64,000 bases of DNA from Enchytraeus crypticus (GCA_905160935.1 CAJHZI010000532.1:386001-450000), one strand, 5' to 3'. Numbered from the stretch's first letter, positions 12,436-24,210 are shown. The notes: a model not told the origin generated them from the letters alone. Translations and numbers: made by a program.

Positions 12436-13048
12436 TCATTGACAAATGCAAGGAGCTATGCATCTAGCAAGGTGTATGGCTGAGGTGATATATTCAATTA
12501 AGATTTGGCTCTTCCGAGACCAGTTCGGGATGACTGCGTCTGAGAGTAAGGGAATTCCGATATAGCCTTCGTTGCTGTCCTGATATATCTCAATGCCTGG
12601 ATTACTGCCCCTATAGGATTTCAAACACCCCTGAGAGACTTCTTGCTCATGAAAGACCTTTCCAGATATCCACATGAAACCATTAGCAGGGCAACTAGTA
12701 AGAAGCTCCATCTATGGTACATTTCCGAGGACAGTTGGTCTTGGCTTTTATCCCAGTGTGTCTGCCGAGATGAAGAGACTCAGGCTGGTGGCTATGGGAG
12801 ATCCAGTCCAGATCATCCAACAAACGACCACCAGTTAAATCTATTGCTTTTGTTTGAGTGGCAAAGGTTTTGTGCAATTTTGCACAGTCAATACAAAGCG
12901 ACTCTTTCAATTCCTTTACCTTCCTCAGACTTTTCTCGTGCCAGGGATCCATCGGAATGGAATAAAGATTGAATCTTCTCAACAAGTCTCGAACATGGTC
13001 AAGGCATTGGTTGTGGTAAATGACATAGCTGAGGTATTTTTCCCTCAT
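12436..13048 (-). pseudogene. Unrecognised coding-like region, frameshifted
   Basis: Two minus-strand frames in tandem: 13048-12695 (117 aa, helical and charged, with PWHEKSLRKVKELKESL and TGGRLLDDLDWI) and 12711-12436 (91 aa, with NEGYIGIPLLSDAVIPNW). They overlap by 17 nt in different frames, as expected for one older ORF broken by a frameshift. I recognise no family. It could be a decayed retrotransposon segment or host retrocopy, or chance. Confidence 0.3.
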
Positions 13049-13939
13049 TCAAGAACACAAGAAACTGATCAGCAGAGAGGAGCAACTACTGGCAGTCATT
13101 TCCTGTCTTCGTCGGCAATTTACAGAGTGCAATACAAAGACGCTTAACAAAAAGAAGTTTGATTCTCGTTCATTAATTGATAACATTCTGTAATCTCCGA
13201 CTGTGCTAGATATCAATTATAAAGTTAAATTACAGACCGCGAGGGTCACCTCCAAATATTGTTGGATTTTCATAAAATTTTCTGAAACGATTTTTGAGCA
13301 GCCTAGCAGCTTGGTAGGTGAGAGAGGAATAATATGAGAAAATTTGTGAATGTATGTTAAGGGGCTCCCTACCCAGTAGTTACTCTGAAATCTTCATCTT
13401 TACTTGCAAAATTTTAATTTGTGAGTTGAGGAAAATTGAGACTAAAACTGGACGAAATTAATGCACTTTTTATCATTACAGTCGTTAGTTTTCCGTTTTT
13501 ATTCAGTTACCGTCTGGTAACATATTTCAGTTCATGCTATCATTATCATCAAGAATTTGCTGATGTTTTCGTTCAAGTAAACGAATTGGTTCTATTTTTG
13601 TTGACAAAATCGGTTTTTGTTGCTGAAAACTTTGAAAACTATATAAACAAACTATGCTGAATGCCCTTGAAAGCTCTTTATAGTAACCTTACCGTTAACG
13701 AATGACATCGACATGAGGAGTGTTCTAAAACTAGGAATTTAAAAATGCTTGTCAAATAATATTAAGAACTTTTTTGAGCTCAGTATTTTAGTACAATAGA
13801 CTTCTGCATGTCTTGAACTCAACCGCGTGCTGCCTCTTCATTCATTTTTGATTATGTTTGTTTCTTTTGTTGACAGCTAAATATATTTTGAATAAAGATT
13901 TAACGTTAATTGCTATAGAGATAGGTGTTTTTCTTTCAG
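13049..13939. other. Upstream intron/flank of the HMG-box gene
   Basis: AT-rich sequence ending in a good splice acceptor (tttttctttcag, ending at 13939). The acceptor implies at least one upstream, probably non-coding, exon that I could not locate. Confidence 0.4.
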
Positions 13940-14009
13940 CCAGGTGATCTAAGTATTGCTATTACTCAGAGATTTGTCTTGCAGCAGTGATAGGATACAT
14001 GAGATAGGC

Positions 14010-17000
14010 ATGGACTCGACTGCTGACACATCTAAGACAAGTGAATCAGAGCTCAACAGCTCTAGCGGGGAGTCATCAGCTGCTGCTGAGGAGCATCAAG
14101 CAGCTGACACAGCTGCTGAGGAGACTGCAGCTGCTAGCTCCAGCAACGGTGGAGATCAAATGTCCTCCTCTAAGGATGGTCTGACGAGCGAGGAACAGCA
14201 GCAGCAGCAGCAACGACAGCAGTATCAGGAAGCTATGGCAGCTGCTCAGATGAGGTTTATACAGCAGCAGCAGCAGGGTCACACTGGTAACGGTTCTTCG
14301 TCCAATGAGCAGGCAATGATGATGATGCCGGGTATGATGCCGTTTATGATGCCATCGTATCAGATGATGATGCAGCAGCAGCAGTCTGCCGGTTTTATGT
14401 CACACGAACAGAACAGCAGATCAAGAGAGTCAGACCATCACTCAGCCGCCGGCTCTCCCCTCAACCTTCAGACGTCTGGCAGGGGTTCCGCTGATCCCAA
14501 CGCAGCGAGACGTCACGAGTCTGGCACACCTGGAGGGTTTCCACATTCCATGGAACATCAGATACGACCTGCACACCAGGGCAGCAGCGACATGAGGCAG
14601 CGGTCGTCACCTGCAGGGGGTGGGGCGGAGGTCTCAGGAGGTCAACCACACGCTGCACATCATCACAACAACCCTCATCAGATGCACCACGGTGGAGCTG
14701 GTATGAGCGGTGAGACGGGTGGATATGGAAGTCACCTTGGCTCTGGTGCCAGTCACGCCGGCTCTAACGTCACGTCAGCCACTGCGGCAGCTAAACCTGA
14801 CATTCCTGCTCCTCCCAAGCGCCCTCTCACTCCATACATGCGCTTCAGTAAAATGGTTTGTACTCTCTGCTGGTTGACTGGACAGTCGTTTCTGTCTAAG
14901 TAGACGTCACTCATTTTATTGTCTAGAATCATAGAACTATAATGTTTTGTTGATGGGAATAGTGATATTAAATCTGTACTAATATTCTTATTTTAGGTTT
15001 TATTCGGTTCAAGAGATTAAATAAAAGATATGGTCATTATCAATTGCTTTTCCTCTGTATATAGACAAGTGTGAGCATGAGTTTTAATCTGTCGTGTTTG
15101 TGTAGATGTGGCAGCAGGTTAAAGCTGCCAATCCAGGCATGTCTGTGTGTGAGATTGGTGCAACGATTGGTCGACTGTGGAGAGAATTATCAAATGAAGA
15201 GAAGCAGAGACACAATGATGACTTTACTCTAGATAAGGTTTGGCCTCATCTCATTCTTTGTCAACATTTTTAAAGTGTTAGTTTTCTCTAGATCAAAGCA
15301 GACATTTCTTGCAACAATTCAGTAGCTAGTTTACATGGGTAATATACTAACATGGAACTGTGTATAGTGTTTAGCTCTGTGGTTTTTGTCTAATAATTAT
15401 ATTAAATTTGCATCTAGATAAAATTGTAAATAAGCTCTCATGGTTGTAATAATGGTATTGCTTAGATTTATGGATTCTCTGTAATTTGAAGCCAATATAT
15501 ATGGCGATGACAGATTCATATGCAGGTAGATAAATTTTGTATGCTAGGTATGATGCAGATAGATTTTGAGTAAGATTACAGTTAGTTACTATATTTAAAG
15601 GTAAGATACGACACAGAGCTGAAGAGCTATCTAAAGACAACAGGTCTGCATGCGTCTGATCTAGTCAAAAAACCAAAGAAAAAAGAGCCGCCTAAGGCAG
15701 CGCCCCCCAAACGTCTCCTTCCCCCTACCCCTGCCTCAGTCCCTTCCCGCCCCAGTCCCACCTCTAATACTGCTTCCTCCTCCCACCATATGGACAACCA
15801 TCATCAACAGCAGCAGCAGGCAGCTGTCGCAGCAGCTGCTGCCCACCAGCAAGCCATGCAGCAGCAGCAGCTGGCTCAGTCATTCATGGGACTGCCTATC
15901 AGCAGCATGGCAGCTGCTGGGACACTGCCTATGGGAATGCCCATGGGGATGTTGACGGGATTTCCCCAGATGTGGGCAGCCCAACAGTATGGAGGATTGA
16001 ATATGGCTAGTGGACTACAGTTAGCTCACCAGCAGGCTCATCATGACCTCTATGCTGCCGGCATGGCTGGTGCAGCCAATGGGCAGCCACATGGAGACGT
16101 GGGACCTGCTGATCCAAGTCATATGGCTCAGATGTACCTGTAAGTCAGTCTAATAAACTTAACTATGTGTATCTGTAATGCTTCTGGCTGGAGACAGTGG
16201 CGAAGTCGGTAAGATACTCGACCGAGGATCGGTATATGTGGGGTTCAAATCCCTGGCTCGCCCGTCACTGACATCGCTTTCGAATGAGGAAACTGACGTT
16301 AACCTTAGCTTTACCAGCTTTTTTTCTATTCACTGATGTACCAATTTGTTATAAAGATAATTTAATTTTCAAACCTGAACAGTGGTTTGAACCACGGATA
16401 GTCACAACTATGTTTCATGTTAACCTAACTCGATATACAGCTCGGCGTAGCTGCTTCTTTCTTTTTGAAGAGTTAACGCTCGACTCAGGACAGTTTCTAA
16501 CTTTCTACGCTGTAATAAAATCGTTGACGAATGACAGTATTTATTTTATTTAAACAATACATGAAATAACAAACAATATCTGATCAGTCATCATTATGAA
16601 ATTTTTCCAGTAATATTTTGTATATCGTATTGCATTTGTTTTGATGGTAGCTAATTGAATCTAATCTATGGTTCAAACCTTTCTTCTGGTATAAACCATG
16701 TGTATGAATGAACCATATTATATGTCAATAAAATATGGTTCATTAATAAAAATAAATATGAATATATCAATGCTGGGCAGTAGTCGGACTGATTTGTATC
16801 TACCTAGCAGTCTTGACTGATTTGTATCTACCTAGCAGTCTCGACTAATTTGTATCTACCTAGCAGTCTTGACTGATTTGTATCTACCTATCAGTCTCGA
16901 CTGATTTGTATCTACCTAGCAGTCTCGACTGATTTGTATCTACCTAGCAGTCTTGACTGATTTGTATCTACCTAGCAGTCTCGACTAATTTGTATCTACC

Positions 17001-18595
17001 TAGCAGTCTTGACTGATTTGTATCTACCTATCAGTCTCGACTGATTTGTATCTATCTAGCAGTCTTGACTGATTTGTATCTACCTAGCAGTCTCGACTAA
17101 TTTGTATCTACCTAGCAGTCTTGACTGATTTGTATCTACCTAGCAGTCTCGACTAATTTGTATCTACCTAGCAGTCTTGACTGATTTGTATCTACCTATC
17201 AGTCTCGACTGATTTGTATCTACCTAGCAGTCTCGACTGATTTGTATCTACCTAGCAGTCTTGACTGATTTGTATCTACCTATCAGTCTCGACTGATTTG
17301 TATCTACCTAGCAGTCTCGACTGATTTGTATCTACCTAGCAGTCTCGACTAATTTGTATCTACCTAGCAGTCTTGACTGATTTGTATCTACCTATCAGTC
17401 TCGACTGATTTGTATCTACCTAGCAGTCTTGACTGATTTGTATCTACCTAGCAGTCTCGACTAATTTGTATCTACCTAGCAGTCTTGACTGATTTGTATC
17501 TACCTATCAGTCTCGACTGATTTGTATCTACCTAGCAGTCTTGACTGATTTGTATCTACCTAGCAGTCTCGACTGATTTGTATCTACCTAGCAGTCTTGA
17601 CTGATTTGTATCTACCTAGCAGTCTCGACTGATTTGTATCTACCTAGCAATGATCAGAACATTTAGTACACCAAACTTCACTTGGAATTTATCTCAAATT
17701 AGTACACCAAACTTCACTTGGAATTTATCTCAAACTATGCAAAGAGAAATTAATTTTAGAAATGAAAACTGCTATAATATTTGTAGATGATGATAATGGT
17801 TATATAATAATGATAGTGGATGATGAAGGTTATAATGATGGTTATAATGATAGTAATTATGATGACATTAATGGTTGTAATGATGGAAGTTGATTATAAT
17901 GATTGTAATTATCTGGTAGATGATGATAATGGCTATAATGTTGGTAGATGTTAATAAAAGTTATTAGGTGATAGAAATAAATAAAATTGTAATTGAAGTG
18001 CAAGCTTTAAAGAGCTTGCAAAAAGAATTTAGTAAATTGTTCATGAAATAGTGAAATTGACATAAACTGATCATGCCTTTTCACATGGTAGTTCAATTAT
18101 CTATTTATTTATTACTAAGATTTTTATGTTAGTATGATTTCTATACAAACCTTCTTTCAAAGAATTTTAGCAATGTTGCAAACTTTTGAAGGCACTGGAA
18201 ATGAAAATGTCTAAAAATGTAGCTTTGTATTTTCATTGAGATTTTATCAGATTCATTGAATCTGTTTGCGCTCAACTAAGTTAAAATTGGCTACAATCAA
18301 CTACTTGCGTGACTTGTTGAACATGGATCAGAATGACAGATAACTCAAGTTGTGAGATCTTAGTAAATGATAATTGGTCTCATTGGCTGGACCAAGTAGC
18401 GATGTCAATAAGATATCCGACTACAGATCACTATGTGCGGGGTTCTAAACTTAAAGTCCTGGGCTCACCTGTTGCTGATATCATTTTTGAGAGATGAAAC
18501 TGACGTTAACATCGACTTCAGCTTCTTTGTTTAATGACTTGATCGTTATGTTGTGATTTGTGTTTTTCTACAGACATTCGCAGAATTTCATGTAA
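14010..18595 (+). CDS. HMG-box protein, SMARCE1/BAF57-like
   Basis: Spliced gene. The 5' UTR exon starts at 13940 after an acceptor; an in-frame stop at 13950 sets ATG 14010 as the start. Coding exons are 14010-14855 (282 codons, donor ATG|gtttgt), 15106-15237 (44 codons, tgtag| to AAG|gtttgg), 15601-16139 (aaag| to CT|gtaagt) and a proposed last exon 18574-18595. The product is about 512 aa; without the last splice, TAA at 16141 gives 506 aa. Residues 1-265 are S/A/Q/M/H-rich with polyQ. The HMG box (about 269-345) reads PYMRFSKMMWQQVKAANP and EIGATIGRLWRELSNEEKQ, closest to SMARCE1, a DNA-binding subunit of BAF (SWI/SNF) chromatin remodellers. A basic KKPKKK (NLS-like), a P/S segment and a Q/A-rich tail follow. 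The coiled coil usual in SMARCE1 is not seen, so orthology is uncertain; the box assignment is firm. Confidence 0.8.
16152..16157 (+). promoter_or_regulatory. AATAAA hexamer just after the read-through stop
   Basis: An AATAAA lies only 8 nt after the TAA at 16141. It could serve a short transcript that keeps the 506-aa end. There is no obvious GT-rich element immediately after, and a SINE follows, so use is doubtful. Confidence 0.25.
16184..16330 (+). mobile_element. SINE family 1 (tRNA-derived)
   Basis: tRNA-like head: ctggagacagtggcgaagtc, then taagatactcgaccgaggat and the B-box-like ggttcaaatccc. The body follows: cgcccgtcactgacatcgct, ttcgaatgaggaaactgacg, ttaac...ctttaccagctttt. It lies directly after the third coding exon of the HMG-box gene. 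This is the best-preserved plus-strand copy, and the body motif defines the family across the window. Confidence 0.8.
16780..17648. repeat. 28-bp minisatellite, about 31 copies, higher-order pattern
   Basis: Unit agtctcgactgatttgtatc + tacctagc. Variant positions (tctt/tctc, ctgat/ctaat, tagc/tatc) recur in blocks of four to five units, as in a higher-order repeat. It lies in the proposed last intron of the HMG-box gene. Units are contiguous with no unique spacers, so this is not CRISPR. Confidence 0.95.
17660..17739. repeat. 40-bp direct duplication
   Basis: The segment starting attagtacaccaaacttcac occurs twice head to tail with almost no difference. Confidence 0.85.
17785..17960. repeat. 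Degenerate gat/aat-rich repeat
   Basis: Irregular tandem of gatgatgataatggttataa-like segments. Low complexity, no coding signal. Confidence 0.7.
18384..18525 (+). mobile_element. SINE family 1, diverged copy
   Basis: Recognisable by ggctggaccaagtagcgatg, taagatatccgactacagat and gaaactgacgttaacatcg. It lies just upstream of the proposed last exon of the HMG-box gene. Confidence 0.65.
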
Positions 18596-18719
18596 AAGAC
18601 TGCTGAGTGACTCCTGAAAATCAACGTAAGTAAAGCTGCTAAGTGTTTGATTGGTTTTAACTTTCTACAAAATTTTTTACATCTACACATTAAATATGAG
18701 TAGGTGCACAGCATCAATA

Positions 18720-19145
18720 TTCAATCCCTGGACCTTATAACATTCATGTACCATATCAAATCCCTGGACCATATCAAATCCCTGGACCATATCATATTCC
18801 TAAACCATATCATCCCTGGACCATATCATATCCCTGGACCTTATCATTTCCGTGGTCCATATCATCCCTGGACCATATCATTTCCCTGGTCCGTATGATG
18901 TCCTTGGATCATATCATATCTTTGGACCATATCATCCCTGGACCATATCATTTCCCTGGTCCGTATGATGTCCTTGGATCATATCATATCTTTGGACCAT
19001 ATCATCCCTGGACCATGCCATGTCCCTGGATCTTATCATATCTTTGGTCTGTATATTATCACTGGATCATATCACGTCCTTGACCATATATTCTGATATC
19101 ATATCATATGCCTGGACCATATTATGTCCCTGGCTCATATCGTAT
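18720..19145. repeat. Degenerate minisatellite, unit about 17-18 bp
   Basis: Repeats of ccctggaccatatcat with variants ttggatcatatcat and tggtccgtatgatg; a larger block of about 77 bp is itself duplicated at about 18880-19010. Confidence 0.85.
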
Positions 19146-19473
19146 CATGACGATGGACAGCAGTTGAGTCAGATATCTCTATTCCATTCACAACGTGAAC
19201 TTAAAGCTGCCGTAAAAGTAAGAATTGTGCTGCCAGGATATATATGCTCCTTTAAGCTGCAAAAACTTGCTATAATTGTATATATTGGATCATTAAATCG
19301 ACTATAGACTGTTGCTACTGCTGTTAACATGCCGTGACTTGTCTGAAGCAAACAATGCAAACAGTTTAATGTCAGTTTCTTTTCTTTTCTGTCAGTTTCT
19401 CAGTCAACAATTTTTTATATGTAACAAAAAATTGTTGACTGAGAAGACTTGAAGCTGACACATAAGGGCTGTA

Positions 19474-19798
19474 AGAAACCTAGATGATACAGGCTGAGGC
19501 AGTGCTGATGTAGGAAACCTAACTGATACAGGCTGAGCCAGTGCTGATGTAGGAAACCTAACTGATACAGGCTGAGCCAGTGCTGATGTAGGAAACCTAA
19601 CTGATACTGGCTGAGCCAGTGCTGATGTAGGAAACCTAACTGATACAGGCTGAGCCAGTGCTGATGTACGAAACCTAACTGATACAGGCTGAACCAGTGC
19701 TGATGTATGAAACCTAACTGATACAGGCTGAGGCAGTGCTGATGTAGGAAACCTAACTGATACAGTCTGAGCCAGGGCTGATATAGGAAACCTAACTG
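19474..19798. repeat. 39-bp minisatellite, about 8 copies
   Basis: Unit ctgatacaggctgagccagt + gctgatgtaggaaacctaa. The period is 13 codons, so a minus-strand frame with a 13-residue repeat stays open; I treat this as a by-product. Confidence 0.93.
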
Positions 19799-19849
19799 CG
19801 TTGCCACTGGCTGTAGCCAGTGATATATATGTCAGTCAGGGGAAGCAAA

Positions 19850-20890
19850 ATTTAAGCGTATTGAACCATTTCAGTATAAAAATTCAGAAAACTTTGAGAC
19901 GCCTGCAGTTTAAGAAATTACAGTGGCTAGTTGTTAATTAGTGCATTTAATGGCAACACTTCAAAATCTCCAAAAATATCTCCTTCAGAAAATCATACCT
20001 GGCATGTCGTGGTACACTGTGTAAGTTAGGTAGCTTGATGTGGTCTTGAGAGTGGTCGCCCATTGTGCTACGCCGTACGCATGGATTGTATTACACTGTT
20101 TAATGGTACATGTTGTGTTGTAGGGGCTAGCTTTGACTAGAAAGCTGCTGTGAGAGGCTGCAGGGTTTCAGTTGACAGGTCAATCCTCACGTTCATATGC
20201 TATGCATTGTGCAGCAGAGAATGTACAGTGAATAGAGACAGTTAGTGTTATAGTGAAGTGACAGGTAGTTCAGCTGCAGCTGATCTTTTCGAGTATATTT
20301 CAACCATTCTTTTCTAATGATGGTAACATTGTTTGAGACTGATACTGATGTAGTATGTATATAAGATATGTCGATCATGTTTGTGATGTCTTCGAAGTTG
20401 ATGATGATTGTGATGATGATAATGATGATGATAATGATAAGATCATGATAACGTTGATAAGATTGATGAATTATTTGTGTACATGCATCATTGGTTTAGT
20501 TGTATATATTTGTGAGTTCGTAGAGTTTATTCAGTTACAGGATGTAAAGCTGAAGTTTAAAACTGAGTTTAATTTCCTTTGCTTATCTTTAAGAGGTATC
20601 AGTGATGGCTAAACGTCAGACTTTAGCCTCACTTAGAACTGCAGATCCAGGTCAGAATTCATACCTATCCCCGGGTTTGTTGATAGGTCAGTTCAGCTTG
20701 TAATTAAGGTAAGTCTGTGGCTGATATCACTTCAGGATATAATATTGCCATTAAATTCTGTTGTATACTATCGCTTTGAGTACTGCTGATGTATACATAG
20801 CCAAGAGCAAATGCAGTTTCTCTTTTGGTAGAATACAGTCAACGACGGTCATGTGCTTAGTCATTAGACAAGAGAATTTAATCAGGTTCA
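19850..20890. other. Gene-free sequence
   Basis: No recognisable exon. Contains a short gatgatgataatgat tract near 20400-20450. It could be 3' UTR or downstream flank of the HMG-box gene. Confidence 0.4.
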
Positions 20891-20894
20891 GGCC

Positions 20895-21907
20895 TGAGCT
20901 GTGATGTGTTAACATTCAATCAGGCACTGTACCTGAGCTGCCATGTGTTAACATTCAATCAGGCACTGTACCTGAGCTGTCACGTGTTAACATTCAATCA
21001 GGCACTGTACCTTGAGCTGTGGTGTGTTAACATTCAATCAGGTTCTGTACCTGAGCTGTGGTGTGTTAACATTCAATCAGGTTCTGTACCTGAGCTGTCA
21101 TGTGTTAACATTCAATCAGGCACTGTACCTTGAGCTGTCATGTGTTAACATTTAATCAGGTTGTGTACCTGAGCTGTGGTGTAAACATTCAATCAGGTTC
21201 TGTACCTGAGCTGTGGTGTGTTAACATTCAATCAGGCACTGCACCTTGAGCTGTCATGTGTTAACATTCAATCAGGTTGTGTACCTGAGCTGTGGTGTAA
21301 ACATTCAATCAGGTTCTGTACCTGAGCTGTGGTGTGTTAACATTCAATCAGGTTCTGTACCTTAGCTGTCATGTGTTAACATTCACAGGTTCTGTACCTG
21401 AGCTGTCATGTGTTAACATTCAATCAGGTTCTGTACCTGAGCTGTGGTGTGTTAACATTCAATCAGGTTCTGTACCTGAGCTGTGGTGTGTTAACATTCA
21501 ATCAGGTTCTGTACCTGAGCTGTCATGTGTTAACATTCAATCAGGCACTGTACCTTGAGCTGTCATGTGTTAACATTCAATCAGGTTCTGTACCTGAGCT
21601 GTGGTGTGTTAACATTCAATCAGGTTCTGTACCTGAGCTGTCATGTGTTAACATTCAATCAGGCACTGCACCTTGAGCTGTCATGTGTTAACATTCAATC
21701 AGGTTGTGTACCTGAGCTGTGGTGTAAACATTCAATCAGGTTCTGTACCTGAGCTGTGGTGTGTTAACATTCAATCAGGTTCTGTACCTTAGCTGTCATG
21801 TGTTAACATTCATTCAGGTTCTGTACCTGAGCTGTCATGTGTTAACATTCAGTCAGGTTCTGTACCTGAGCTGTGGTGTGTTAACATTCAATCAGGTTCT
21901 GTAATTC
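20895..21907. repeat. 39-bp minisatellite, about 26 copies
   Basis: Unit gagctgtcatgtgttaacat + tcaatcaggttctgtacct, with alternating forms (tcatg/tggtg, ggttc/ggcac/ggttg) and some units shortened to about 35 bp. A block of several units (about 21150-21400) recurs at about 21590-21830, so multi-unit duplication took place. Confidence 0.95.
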
Positions 21908-22214
21908 TCAATATTGCGTATTCTTTACTTTCTGCTCTTTTATCATCCTCTTTGCTCATTTCTTTTCTCTCTGTTGTTTTAAATAAGAAGAATTCAATAC
22001 TAGCTAATGTAATTATTATGTAGCTCTCCTACCTATGACGCAGCAAAGTTATATGTGTAGGAGAGCTGTTGTTCACATATATTCTGTATATTCTATAATG
22101 AGATTTTACTTGTGTTATTAGCACTAGTTCCATTTCATTTATAAATTGTCTGCACAGTAGAGTGGACGCTAATGTATTCTAGCTCATCGACCCTGTACCT
22201 CTATAGCGTGCATC

Positions 22215-22748
22215 AGTTCTACTGAACGCTGTACTGAACGCTGTACTGAACACTGTACTGGACGCTGTACTGGACATTGTACTGAACGTTGCACTGAACG
22301 TTGTACTGAACGTCGTACTGAACGTTGTACTGAACGCTGTACTGAACGCTGTACTGAACGCTGTACTGAACACTGTACTGGACGCTGTACTGGACATTGT
22401 ACTGAACGTTGCACTGAACGTTGTACTGAACGTTGTACTGAACGCTGTACTGAACGCTGTACTAGACGCTGTACTAGACGCTGTACTGAACGCTGTACTG
22501 AACGTTGTACTGAACGTTGTACTGGACGCTGTACTGAACGTTGTACTGAACGCTGTACTGAACGCTGTACTGGACGTTGTACTGGACGTTGTACTGGACG
22601 CTGTACTGGACGTTGTACTGGACGCTGTACTGAACGTGGTACTGAACACTGTACTGAACGTTGTACTGAACGTTGTACTGAACGCTGCTGTACAGAACGT
22701 TGTACTGGACGCTGTACTGAACGTTGTACTGATCGTTGTACTGGTGCA
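22215..22748. repeat. 12-bp minisatellite, about 44 copies
   Basis: Unit gtactgaacgct/gtactgaacgtt with gtactggac variants. The period is 4 codons, which leaves long FSTT/QRSV-rich frames on the minus strand; these are not genes. Confidence 0.95.
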
Positions 22749-23141
22749 TATTGCGATGTATTTGTTGATGTACGTTGTTGATGGGCTGATACATTGCTGC
22801 ATGCAAGACGTGCACAAGTGCAAATGTGCTGAACTGTGTGTATTCTTTGTGTCTCCTATGTTCTTTGTTTTTAGTATATTTGTATATCGCTTTATTTAAG
22901 TTTATACTCTATTCCAAGCACCTAGGCTTGTGCTGTATGTTGCCAGTGAAGTGTCAAATCAAATAACTTGGTTTTCTTGTGCATGTGTTGATATGTGAGC
23001 TTTAAATGAACGTATATTCTGCCATGGTTGATTCATTCAGTTATATTAATTATGAATGAAGATGCTTGTGTTGGACTTTGTATATTTAACATTATGTCAG
23101 CGTGAGTGTGTGCGTTAATTATGTAGTATTGCCATTGTGTT
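22749..23141. other. Gene-free sequence
   Basis: AT-rich, no exon or mobile element recognised. Confidence 0.4.
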
Positions 23142-23145
23142 TGAA

Positions 23146-23180
<35 letters not shown>
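23142..23180. repeat. (TA)n microsatellite
   Basis: Pure AT dinucleotide tract. The mariner relic sits at its right edge, as expected for an element that targets TA. Confidence 0.95.
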
Positions 23181-23183
<3 letters not shown>

Positions 23184-23186
<3 letters not shown>

Positions 23187-23797
23187 TGTGAGTCAAAAAA
23201 AAACATGTGCGCAGTCTCTCATCCATAACTTTGGTATTAGTGAACCGATTTTTTAACATCTTGCATAGGTATGATCAGGATAACATTTGCTATAAAATAA
23301 CGGTAATTGACTCCTTTAATTATTATTTTTGCGTTGAAGCAGTGCTTAAAAATATGCGCAATCAGAATCAACTCCTCTACTGCTATGACGTTCTCTTTTG
23401 TTCGTATGCTCTTCGGTCGTCCACTGCCCTTCTTTCTATTGGTGCTCCCAGTCCAGTTTAATTTCTTTAATAAGCAATCTAGCCCTCCCAGGGTTAAGTT
23501 TTTTGTTGGAAATTCGGCAGTCAACCGATGTGCGCCATAACCCTTTAAGCGGTACAAGTTTTTTATAAGCGCTTTATCTTCATTAGTAAACACCATTTTA
23601 AAATTTCAACAAAAGCAGACTATGCTTGTAAAATCGTCTGTTATTTTTTACATTAAGCCGGCAGTGTCACAAAAACTAGATTTAAGATTAGTACTTTTCT
23701 TCTTCTTTATAATTCTGAAAAGATTTTCAAAATCGGTTCACAAGTGTCAAAGTTGTGAACGAAATACTGCGCACATGTTTTTTTATGACTCCCAGTG
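23184..23797 (-). mobile_element. Tc1/mariner-like element, internally deleted
   Basis: Inverted ends: left cactgtgagtcaaaaaaaaa catgtgcgcagt; right actgcgcacatgttttttta tgactcccagtg. They are flanked by TA, the target of this superfamily. The minus strand keeps the transposase N-terminus (23596 down to about 23400): MVFTNEDKALIKNLYRLKGY then RKKGSGRPKSIRTKENV, a helix-turn-helix plus GRPR-type linker. The catalytic DDE region is missing, so it is a non-autonomous remnant. Confidence 0.85.
23237..23596 (-). pseudogene. Truncated Tc1/mariner transposase
   Basis: 119-residue frame inside the element above. About the first 70 residues form the DNA-binding region (helix-turn-helix and GRP linker); the remainder runs into the inverted repeat and shows no catalytic motif. 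Non-functional for cutting and joining DNA. Confidence 0.8.
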
Positions 23798-24140
23798 TAT
23801 ATATATATAAACTCTCAATGTATAAAGTCTATATTAGTCAACAAGTCACATTATTAGTACCTGTGTTCATATACCAAAGATCTCGTATTGTTTTCTTCTG
23901 AAGGTATTTCTTAAAGATCTGGCCAAGTCAAGTTGTACACAGTATTCGCTAATATTTCTGGACCTATGTTGTGACATTTTGATTGGGCGATGTTCCTGTT
24001 AATACAATAGACTATTATTAAATATAATATTACCACAATCTTATTATTATTATTATTATTATTATTATTGCTAGATGATTTAAAGTTCTACTCATGACAT
24101 GAAGAGGAAAACGGACGTCAGAGAAGAGTGGAAGTGTTAT

Positions 24141-24171
24141 CTACCATGGACCTGCCAGTAGGCAGTGCACC

Positions 24172-24210
<39 letters not shown>
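24141..24210 (+). mobile_element. LINE 3' tail with (GA)n
   Basis: The motif ggacctgccagtaggcagtg cacc is followed by a pure (GA) run. The same motif precedes GA runs at seven other places in the window, always in the same relative orientation, which marks it as the 3' end of one LINE family. Confidence 0.6.

Noticed and set aside
13956-14009. Start at 13956 for the HMG-box ORF
   Set aside because: That codon is TTG; the first in-frame ATG after the stop at 13950 is 14010.
14856-14903. Extension of the HMG-box exon to residue VCTLCWLTGQSFLSK
   Set aside because: This reads into intron 1; the box continues after the gtttgt donor at exon 2 (15106) with matching phase.
16780-17648. CRISPR-like 28-bp repeats
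   Set aside because: Units are contiguous with no unique spacers, in a eukaryotic context.
19415-19807. 130-aa minus-strand ORF with 13-residue repeats
   Set aside because: 39-bp minisatellite; the frame is open because the period is a multiple of three.
22179-22823. 214-aa minus-strand ORF rich in FSTT
   Set aside because: 12-bp tandem repeat with a period of four codons; open in several frames at once, no start context or domain.
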